Below are positions 32,533-41,571 of a stretch of 64,000 bases of DNA, one piece after another. Under the pieces are notes generated by a model, which saw nothing but the letters and a program-made list of their open reading frames with translations, had not been told where the DNA came from and searched no databases. The position numbers and the translations under genes are program-made. Source of the stretch: Datura wrightii (taxonomy: Eukaryota; Streptophyta; Magnoliopsida; Solanales; Solanaceae); assembly GCA_035772735.1 (NCBI GenBank), contig JASDFA010000003.1, forward strand, positions 105,325,001 through 105,389,000. Direction: 5' to 3'. Numbering within the stretch: position 1 is the first letter of the stretch; each line of letters starts with the position of its first letter.

Positions 32533-34905
32533 GTGGAATCTTACTTAGAGCCTGAACGTGAATTTCATAGTCAACGTAGAGAAGCTCTACGAAAGAAGCT
32601 GCAGTTGCTTAAACAGTCTATGATGGAGCAACAAAATCCACCAGTTGTGCGGGCAGTGTTAGTGCCCGATGAAGCAGCAGCAAGGCCGGTTCGCGAGGTG
32701 GCAATCCCACACGCCAATAATGTCCATTCTAGCATCCGCAAACCAGAGCCTGGAGGGAGGTTTGAATTAAAGCAGAATATGGTGCAACTTTTGCACACAA
32801 GCGGGCAATTTACCGGACTCCCTCATGAAGATCCACAACAACATCTCTAGAACTTTTTGGAGATAAGTCACACTTATATACCCGCTGGAGTGTCACCTGA
32901 TTATGTTCGGCTCACCTTATTTCCATTTTCCTTACTTGGTGAAGCCAAGAGGTGGTTAAAAGCTGAACCACCCAATTCTATATCAACGTGGGATGATCTT
33001 GCGCGGAAGTTTTTGATCAGATTTTTCCCTTCTAGTAAAACAGCCAGACTTAGAAGTCAAATTCTAAGTTTTAAACAGAGGGAAGGGGAAAATCTATATC
33101 AAGCCTGGGAAAGATTTAAATCCATGTTGCGGGACTGTCCTCATCATCATCAGTCTAATGAGGTGTTGGTACACACATTCATTGAGGGTTTGGAACCCCA
33201 CACTAAAATTCTGTTAGATTCAGCAGCTGAAGGGCAAGCGATGGAAAAGACCTATGAGGAGCTATACACTTTGCTCAACCGAATTTCACAAGGCAATCCA
33301 GAATGGAATGCAGATTCTTCAAGAGGTGGAGCAAGGAAAGCAGCGGGAGTGCTTGAAGTGGATGGATTCACAGCTATCGCTGCACAGATAGCTGCTTTGC
33401 AAAATCAGTTAAACACTCACTTCAGCAATATAAATTTGAACCAGCCTTCAGCTTCAGTCAACGCAGTTCAACAGATGTGGTGTGAAGTGTGTGGTAGTAG
33501 TGAGCATTCAGCTGAATGCTGTGGTGCAAATCCTAATTCTGTTAACTTTGTGGGCAATGCACAGAGAAATCAACAGTAGTTTGGTAGTGGCTACAACCCA
33601 AATTGGAGGAACCATCCGAATTTTTCGTGGGGTAGCAACAATCAACAAGGCCAAAGTTCAGGGAAGGGTATGCACAGGAACCAAGGAGGGCAACAAAATT
33701 ATCAAGCTCAATTTAGAAATCACAATGCCCCTCCTCCACCACCATCACCAACTATTGAGGAGATGTTCAAAACCATGATCGCTAATCAGGCACAATTGCA
33801 GGCTGACTATGTTAAATTGGCAGCCGAAGTGAAGAACAATCAGTTGGCGACCAAGGCTCTTGAATATCAGTTTGGGCAGTTTGCTAGTGCCCAAAATACT
33901 AGACCCAGAGGAGGACTACCTAGCGACACGGATCCTAATCCAAAGCAGGTAAATGCAGTGACCACGAGGAGTGGCTTACAGTTGAAGGAGGTGGAACCGG
34001 AAAGACCGCCTCAAAAGTCTGGAGCAGCAGATGTTGAGGGAGAGCAAATCTCAGATAAGGGGAAGACTAAAGAAGCTGAACCAGAAAGGCCTCCACCCCT
34101 GTTCCCTCAACGACTTAAGAAACACAAGGAGGAGGCGTGTTTCCAGAAATTCATGGAGGTACTTAAACAGGTACATGTTAACTTACCTCTTGTTGATGTC
34201 TTGCAGGGAGTGCCAAAATATGCGAAATATATTAAAGACATCGTGGCTAACAAAGGTCGTTTGACTGAGTATGCCACGGTAGCTTTAACGGAGGAATGCA
34301 CTTCCCGTATTCAGAATAGGTTGCCCACAAAACTGAAAGACCCTGGAAGTTTTACTATCCAGCTTACTATTGGGCAAAGTATCCGAGCGCGTGGATTATG
34401 CGACTTGGGGGCAAGCATAAATCTGATGCCATCTTCGGTATTCAGAAAGTTAGGTCTAGGGAGTCCTAGACCTACAACGGTAATCTTGCAGCTAGCAGAC
34501 AGGTCTTTAGCTAAGCCAGATGGCATTGTTGAGGATGTGTTAGTGCAAGTAGGCTCCCTCATTTTTCCGATCGATTTCATTGTTCTGGACTTTGAACCAG
34601 ATGCTGAAGTCCCATTTATTTTGGGACGACCCTTTTTGGCAACCGGAAAAGCATTAATTGATGTAGCTGCGGGTCAACTCACGATGCGAGCACATGACAA
34701 GGTTGAAGTGTTCGACGTGTACAAGGTACCTAAGCTCCCGACTGTTTATAAGGATCTCTCGGTGATCAACGTGATTGATCATGGGAATGTTAATGGAATG
34801 AGTGATTCCCGAGAGTTACTAGGAAGGCCACCGGATAAGGTTGAGAACTACTGGGGGGATGACCATGATCGGGACAAATCGTCCATCTCCCTAGTAGAGA
34901 AGTGA
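32533..34905 (+). pseudogene. TE-A ORF1: Athila-like gag-protease with two TAG stops
   Basis: One reading frame of 790 codons is interrupted by TAG at 32848-32850 and 33577-33579, with no frameshift. It opens with GTG (32533) where ATG is expected. Domains: N-terminal basic helix; capsid/retrotrans_gag (about 32899-33160, with LFPFSLLGEAKRWL and FLIRFFPSSKTARLRSQI); zinc knuckle CEVCGSSEHSAEC (about 33482-33520, C-x2-C-x4-H-x3-C); proline-rich linker (33730-33750); coiled-coil part; protease with CDLGASINLMP (34399-34431, active-site D-L-G-A) and ILGRPFLATG (34621-34650). Gag would build particles and protease would process them. Both stops are CAG- or AAG-type single changes, so the gene died recently. 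No pol follows. Confidence 0.92.
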
Positions 34906-34945
34906 GCGTAAAGGACGTCGAGCCGCGACGGTAAACCAGGCGCTG

Positions 34946-34963
34946 CACGGGAGGCAACCCGTG
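34946..34963 (+). promoter_or_regulatory. Conserved ORF1-end stem-loop, TE-A copy
   Basis: CACGGGAGGCAACCCGTG, stem 34946-34951 with 34958-34963, loop AGGCAA. It starts 41 bases after the gag-protease stop codon, within 'cgtcgagccgcgacggtaaaccaggcgctg', which is shared with TE-B. Confidence 0.85.
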
Positions 34964-36321
34964 AGAAAAATATTTTATTTTATTTTTTTTTCTTTTTGCA
35001 TAGTGTAGTTAATTTTTATCTTTATTTTTGTTTTTATTGTCTATTTCCAAGTTTTAGTTTTCTTTTTCTTTTTCTTGATTAGGTTTAGATTTTCATTTTA
35101 GTTAATATTTTTTATTTTTAGTTAGGGAAATCTATTAATTTAACCAATTTTTGTTTAGTGAGGTGATTTTCAGGTATAACGGAGGAAATATACATGGAAT
35201 CGAGAAAATGAGGCAAGGTATGAAAAATCAAATTTATCGAAGAAACAGTGCACTGGCGCGTTGGCGCCGTGTCACGGAGGTAAGGCACCGCGTTACCCTC
35301 CGTGACACGTTGAAGGCAAAATCCGGATTTTTCAAAAATCCAGTAAGCCAACGCGTTGGCTCCGTGTCACGGAGGAGGGGCTCCGCGTTACCCTCCGTGA
35401 CACGTTGCCCCTTATTCAGTGCCGGGTCACACCGGGTTGCCGGGTGACCCGCGTGTTTTCTATAAATTAACCCCCGATTTTCGCCCATTTTTCCCCATTT
35501 CCCTCTTCCCTCCGCGACCAAACACCCATTTCCCCCTCCCCAAGCACCGTGCCACGTTCCCAGGCAAGGAAAAACATCAATTTTCTTCGGTTCTTCAATT
35601 CTAAGGTATGTTTTCATCGTCTATCTCAATTTTTTGGCGATTTTTGTCAATTTTGGGCATGTGAGGTGAGATATATCACCCTAGGTAGAAATTAAACATG
35701 ATGTTGAATTATTTTGTGATTGATTATGTTCGGATTGTTGTAGTTAGCGTTTGAACTTGTCGATTATGTGAATAACTCAAAAAATTGATTGTAGAATTAT
35801 ATTCTAGGGCTTGGATTGTTGAATTTGCCTTGGGCACTTGATAATTTGATGAAATCGATGCCGGGTTGTGTTTATTATTTGAGAGAAGTCGTGGTAAATA
35901 TTGTGTAAATGTTAAAAGACGACTAATTCTCGAACTTTTGTGGGAAAATGCATAAAATGTGTGAATTGGTTAGACTGTTTAGATTAGATTGTATATAGAA
36001 TGTTTTTATTGTTGTTTTTATTTTGTTGTTGTTTTTGTTGCGAAGTGCGATGGTTGAATTGTTAGCGATAGTAGGATTGGGATTAGCTGTATGAAGTCTG
36101 AGTAGTACGCTAACCGTTATGCTGTCAAAATTTTGTTGTGAACGCACTAAGCATGAAGTATATAGTGTTGTCTGTGGTGTAATTAGAGTTATTCTTTGCC
36201 GTAATTTTGTAGACGTAGCTAAGGCCTAAGTGTGGGGTAAATGTTTTGTAACCCGACCTTAGCCAAAGTTAACAAGTTTTTAGCTTAACGTTGTGCTTGT
36301 TTGTGTAAATTGACAGGTACA
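34964..36321 (+). other. TE-A spacer between ORF1 and ORF2
   Basis: T-rich, with no gene. It contains the inverted-repeat cluster at 35269-35403, a GC-rich part around 35400-35560, and the purine motif AAGTGTGGGGTAA (36228-36240). It ends with the possible splice acceptor AAATTGACAG (36307-36316) 5 bases before the ORF2 ATG. The whole stretch is homologous to TE-B. Confidence 0.7.
35269..35403 (+). repeat. GC-rich inverted repeats inside TE-A
   Basis: Two perfect pairs: GTGTCACGGAGG at 35269-35280 with CCTCCGTGACAC at 35297-35308, and 35364-35375 with 35392-35403. The spacer is 16 bases in both, the same spacing as in the LTR promoter. The palindrome GCCAACGCGTTGGC (35347-35360) lies between them. 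Confidence 0.93.
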
Positions 36322-37526
36322 ATGGCTAGCAGACAAGATAAAGGCAAGGGTGCTTCGACCTCAGGCACAGGTAGGAAACGGATGAGACTGGGCACCGCAG
36401 TCCCAGCTGCACCCGCTGTTCCGCGCGGCCAACGCCGCCAATACGGAACAAGATGGGTCACCGATGAAGGGAAGAAATGGTACGCGAAACACAAAGAAAA
36501 CAAGTACTTCCCCGAGGAACATATTGCAAGGGAACCACTTGCACAGGAGTTCCCTCGCATTGTACAGAGAATTGAAGCAGCTGGGCTCAGCTTTATTTTT
36601 CAGGAGCCTAAGGAGTGCAACCTTCACTTGGTCCGGGAATTTTATGCAAACTGGAACCCGGCCATCAGGAGCCACACTATAAAAATCAGAGGGCAGATTG
36701 TCACTCTGGAACCCCAGCAGCTGAATGCCATCGTTGGAGCGCGGGACACAGACGCCCACATTCTCCGCCAGCTAAACATCACCCCACCGTACGCCGACAT
36801 CAGACGTACGTTGTGTGGGGCTCGATCCACAGCTCGATGGAGTAGACACAAGGAGAGGGGTTACCACCAGACTCTGCCTTATTCGCAGATGAACAGGGAG
36901 GCCAGAATCTGGCTGAAGATTGTATGTTCGTGCTTGATCCCGGGAGTCCATATGACAGATGTGACCCGAGACCGTGTCTGCTTGGTGTATGCCCTTATGA
37001 AAGGGCTTGAGATTAATGTTGGGGCGGTAATAATATCTGCCATGAAGAGAGCCAGACTGCACCAGGGCCACAGATACGGGTTTGGCGGACTCATCACCAC
37101 CTTCCTCCGAGGCCTCGACATTGAGGAAGAAGCCTTGGATTATATTCCGCAGTTGGAGCGGAGGGCCCGACGTGACAAAGACTAAGGCCCCCGACACTAC
37201 ACACGGACCAGTATTGACTTTGGGCGAGCGACATGCTCGTGACGATTAGTACATGGCCCGAATGTTTGGCATGCAGATGCTGCAGCTACGGATAGGTAGG
37301 AGACCAGCCACCGAGGAAGAATTATGGCAGCTGGAGCTGGACTACCCCTTTGGTGAGAACGCCAGAGCCTTATGTCGGGTAGGGCCAGCCTTTGTGGAGC
37401 CGACAGATGACGATGTCCCTACTGATGAGGAGACACGTCGTGAGGACTGATGACGACGATGGAGCTGATTCAGATATGGGCGACGAGGCCGCAGCACCGG
37501 ATGAGGACGTCGAATATTTCGACTGA
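36322..37526 (+). pseudogene. TE-A ORF2, broken copy of the TE-B 406-residue protein
   Basis: It starts with MASRQDKGKGASTSGTG and is nearly identical to TE-B ORF2 up to residue ~285 (DYIPQLERRA). There a 2-base deletion (near 37170) shifts the frame to a stop at 37183-37185. Further on a CAG codon has become TAG (37247-37249), and about 15 bases of the acidic tail are lost near 37448. It belongs to the same plant transposon-associated family and cannot give a full protein. Confidence 0.88.
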
Positions 37527-39422
37527 GCAGGGAGTTTCACCACCCAAAATTTTGTGTTTTGTAATTTTTGTAAACATTGGGGACAGTGTTCGATTTAAGT
37601 GTGGGGTGGGGAGTAGTTAGGTGCTGGGACATAGGCTCTAAATTGTTGTATATTTTTCCTTGATGTTTATGAATGTTTGCGCTTTCCCTGTTGTGAACTG
37701 ATTTGTGATGTATGTGTATATATTTGTTTTGTGGCTGATGATGTGTGTTTTTGAAAGTTATGGTTGCTAGTGTAAATATTTTGTAAATTTTGTAAATATT
37801 TTTTTCTCTATCGACATGATCGATATTTTTCAAAATTTTTACGAACATATTTTGCAATTATCAAAATCTTGTCTAAATATCTTTCTATCGAAATGATCGA
37901 TGTGTTGCAAAATTTTTTCGATTTTTATTTTTTTTGGGTTTCTCGGAGTTTGTTTTCGGTTCTTTTACCGAGAATAGTCCCATTGAACCGATGTCATAGT
38001 TAGTGACCGTTCCCTATGATGGATGGATGACGACCGTCTTAAGGGAAATGTAGTCGGTAGGAGTAGGATTTTTATTTGTTTTTAGTTTTCTTTGGTGGAT
38101 TGCATCAATGAACTGTAGTTGCTTATGGTTGCTAAAATTTCGTTGCGTGTTGTAATTGATGTTCAAAATGTGAAAGTGATTCGTTTGAAAGCATGCAATT
38201 CTGTAAATACGTTGAGTTACCTAGGCTATAGAATTTGGTTCAGTATGATTGAGGCTTAATCTTGAATTCATGTAATTGACTAATTAAAGAGTCTGTGAAT
38301 GCATCTTGATTCGAGCATGTGCATGAAGTGTTAAGTGAGGTTTTGCTATTCCATGTCATTGTGAATTGTCTAGAACTTGCCTGGTGTGTATACAAAATGA
38401 AATGAAGGAGGTGTATTGTTGGAAAGGATGTAGGCATTTCTATGTTTTAACCGATAGTTTTCATTTTTTCTTGTCAAATTCTACCTTTTTATATGTTGTA
38501 TACCCTAGTCAGCCCGTTGAGCCTTTAGCCGATTTTTTTCTTTTGTCCAAAATTGTATAAACTAAGCTTTATTCCTTCTTTTCATTAGCCTTAAAGTCTA
38601 TAAGAAACTCTTAAGCGCTTACAAAGAAAATAAAATGTTCCCAAAGTGTTAAAGAGTGAAAAGAGTGAAAAGAAAAAGAAAAGCAAAGTGAGGAAAGAAA
38701 AGATGATGTTGAAGAGGCACTTGTTGTAATTAATTGATAGTGAGGGTACATGAAAACCCTCTGTTTTGTGTCAAGTGTGTCTGATGAAATGGGCTGTATG
38801 AAAGTAACCCAGCATGAATGGGAGAAAAAGAGAAAAGAGAGGAACAATGTCCATGAGTCGATGGAAATGAGTTGAAAAGGCGCTTAAGGATGCTAGCGAC
38901 TATTATTGGCTAATCCAATATATATATACTAGATCCATAGCCCCGTTACAACCCATTAAAGTCCTACGTGATCCTATATTGCATTTCTTTATATAGGTGG
39001 AGTAATACACTAAGGGCAAGCCTATGGGTCATGACATGATGCATGTGAATTCTTTTGGGAGAGAGAGTGAAATTAATTTTTATATGCCCCTACTTGCATG
39101 TTTGTGTGCTGCATGAACATAAATGGGAAGTTTCTCTCGAGTTGTGAGGGCACATGCTTGATGAAAGATTGATTTTCGTGTCGGATTTCTTGATTAGCTG
39201 AATTGCATGAGTTTGCCGATATCAAGAATCAATTTTTAAAGTCTAGGAAGCCTTGATGTATTAAAGGTCATTGTATTGTAAGACCAAGCATGTTTTCTTG
39301 ATGATTTGCAAAAATTGAATAATCGGTATGATCGTAGCGTAAATTGTTGCACCATAGTGACGAAGGTTGGGATGTAATTTGCATGATTTGTGTATGTGTT
39401 GTTCGAGGACGAACAAGGATTT
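37527..39422 (+). other. TE-A 3' non-coding region
   Basis: About 1.9 kb without a real gene, homologous to TE-B 24221-26111 and in part to TE-D and TE-C. It starts just after ORF2 with 'ggacagtgttcgatttaagtgtggggtgggg' (a second purine motif at 37594-37612). Short inverted repeats such as ATCGATcAt lie near 37810 and 37890. A conserved block with 'gatggatggatgacgaccgtctta' lies at 38019-38043. Confidence 0.75.
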
Positions 39423-39436
39423 AAGTGTGGGGTAAG
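39421..39436 (+). promoter_or_regulatory. TE-A polypurine tract
   Basis: TTAAGTGTGGGGTAAG ends exactly at the LTR start TGATCTTGGG (39437). Versions of the same motif occur at 36228 and 37594, on both sides of ORF2. Confidence 0.8.
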
Positions 39437-40897
39437 TGATCTTGGGCAGATTTATATGCCCAAGTGATACTCAAACGTATCATTTTTACCTTGTTTGTTG
39501 TGCAATGTGTATATAATATCATGTAATTAGTAATAAAATGCGAATTTATACTAACCAACATGATTAGCATTTGTTTTGCAGGTAAATGTGATTTTTAGGA
39601 GCTAAAATGCATGTTGGAATTATGTCGGAGTTGGACTTGGATGCGAGCGTGGAAAAGACCTTGGAATGCACATTTTATAGAGGCTCCGTGATGGAGCCGT
39701 GCCACGCTACCATCGCGGTAGCACACTGCCTGAACATGAATTAAAATGGCAAATTCCAGTGTGCCTTCGCGTCAGCTCCGTGGCGCGGAGAGAGGCCTCC
39801 GCGTTGGCCTCCGTGCCACGTTGAGGTTAATTTACCGGACCCTGGAAATTCCAGTGAAGGTCCGCGTCCACGCCGTGTCACGGAGGCAGTGCTCCGCGTT
39901 GGCCTCCGTGACACGTTGCTTGTTATTCCGGGAAAAATTTCCCACTAGTATAAATAGCACACTTAGGTTTATTTTAATTAGTTTTTAGTTTTTAGACTGA
40001 GTTCAGAAGTGGAGAGCAGGAACGTGGGTTAGTAGCAGTTGAAGAACGAAAAAGCTAAGGTATTTCTTCTCTTCCTTTCTTCTTTCTATCAATTGTACGT
40101 ATGATTTACACTCATTTTAGGATGATCAATCCAAGAATGAGTGGCTAATTCTCTTCCTTGCTGAGGTTTTGAACATGTGTAATGAATTTTGATTGTAAAT
40201 GATATGGTTTTCTTCTTCTTCTTTAATGTTGTTCTATTAATTCTTGTTCTTACTGCATTAGTGCTTGGCCAACATTAATGTACATCTAAAAAGTCCAATT
40301 TCACTCGAAAGAGCAAGAAATTGGAAAGTTGTGAATTAATAGGGTATTGTTCTTAACTTGATTTGGGAAAATTGGGTTTTGATGTGCTTTCCTGATAGAA
40401 ATATACTTGAAAGTCGTATTAGTCAATTTAGGAACCGGAATTGTAGTGCTAGGTCATAAATTGCATTTGATCACAGAAATGTAGACGGATGGTTTATGAT
40501 TCTAAAGTGAAATTAAATATGAGAGTTTTAATTTCTAGGCAAATGTTCTTGGCTAGCAACATGAAGAAGAGATTAACCAAATTATCATGATTATCAAGTT
40601 CATTACTTGTTCTTAACCTTGGCATGTTCATATCCACTGTCTAAACTCACAAGTAAATAGTTTGTAGTAATTGTAGTATATATAGTTTAGAAACAAAAAC
40701 TCAAGTAACTCTTGGTTACATTGTTGTTAGCATAATTAGAAGTGAAATAGGAATATAGTAAACTAGGCAATTTTACGTATCTTGAGCCTCCTTGGATCGA
40801 TACTTGGCTTACTTAGCCACTTTATTACTTGTTTGACCACGTGCACTTGCGTGTCGGTTTATAATATATAATACCAACCTGAGCAGAACACCGAGCA
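39437..40897 (+). repeat. TE-A 3' LTR
   Basis: Complete, 1461 bp, TGATCTTGGG...ACCGAGCA. It starts with the hairpin CTTGGGCA-gatttata-TGCCCAAG (39440-39463). Promoter layout: inverted repeat 39875-39914, then TATAAATA at 39949-39956. A possible splice donor or intron-like edge GCAG-GTAAAT occurs near 39582. It is followed by GGAAG and TE-G2. Confidence 0.95.
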
Positions 40898-40902
40898 GGA
40901 AG

Positions 40903-41270
40903 CTTAGTCCCTGCTATGTCGGCCCGTACAGGATAGTGAGACGTGTTGGAAAGGTGGCCTATGAGTTAGAATTGCCCTCAAAATTAGGTTCCGTGCATCC
41001 TATTTTTCATGTATCGCTCTTGAAGAAATGTTTGGGTGATCCAGCTCTAGTCGTCTCGGTGGACAGTGTTAGCGTGAAAGACGGCCTCAGTTATAAGGAG
41101 GTTCCGGTAGGAATACTGAATTGTCAAGTTCTAGGCTAAGGAACAAAGAAGTAGCTTTAGTCAAAGTGTTATGGAGGAATCAGCATGTTGAGGGAGTTAT
41201 GTGGGAAACCGAAGCAAATATGATAGCTAGATACCCACATTTATTCTCTACCGGCTCAGTTTCAACTTGA
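40903..41270 (+). pseudogene. TE-G2 integrase C-terminal part
   Basis: It continues the integrase interrupted at 22383: KLSPCYVGPYRIVRRVGKVAYELELPSKL, VHPIFHVSLLKKCLGDP and DGLSYKEVPVGIL. A frameshift near 41130 leads to RNKEVALVKVLWRNQHVEGVMWE, the short C-terminal chromodomain-like motif of Del elements. Then comes a stop and ~290 bases of 3' leader to the polypurine tract. Confidence 0.9.
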
Positions 41271-41555
41271 GGTATCAATTTTTGACCAAAAAATTCTATT
41301 TGTTTTTTGTGTTCAGTTCATGTGTTCAAGTTTCTTTTATGTATATGGAGGTTTATATGAATCATGAATTCAGTTAGCTATGTAGTTTGAAGCGGGGATA
41401 GTCATTTCGTCAGTTTTCGATTTAAATGATCAGTATTTGATTATGATGATTGCATTTCTCTATTTTCTGATGATTGCATTTGATTATGATGATTGCATTA
41501 TGATGATTGCATTTCTCTATTTTCTGTATGTTTCCCACATTCGAGGATGAATATT

Positions 41556-41570
41556 CCCAAGGAGGAGATA
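41556..41570 (+). promoter_or_regulatory. TE-G2 polypurine tract
   Basis: CCCAAGGAGGAGATA, preceded by 'cattcgaggatgaat', as in the other Del-like elements of this window. Confidence 0.8.
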
Positions 41571-41571
41571 T

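Larger units (their letters stand above)
22384..40897 (+). mobile_element. TE-A: non-autonomous LTR retrotransposon with gag-protease and ORF2
   Basis: LTR ends are TGATCTTGGG...ACCGAGCA, flanked by GGAAG on both sides. Without the nested TE-B (and its extra AGAGG) the element is about 10.0 kb: 5' LTR of 1453 bp, internal part of 7067 bp, 3' LTR of 1461 bp. It has a tRNA-Asp primer site, a gag-protease gene with two internal TAG stops, the conserved stem-loop, a broken ORF2 and a purine-rich tract. No RT, RNase H or integrase is present. By eye the two LTRs differ by roughly a dozen substitutions and one 8-bp gap, so the insertion is fairly young. Confidence 0.93.
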
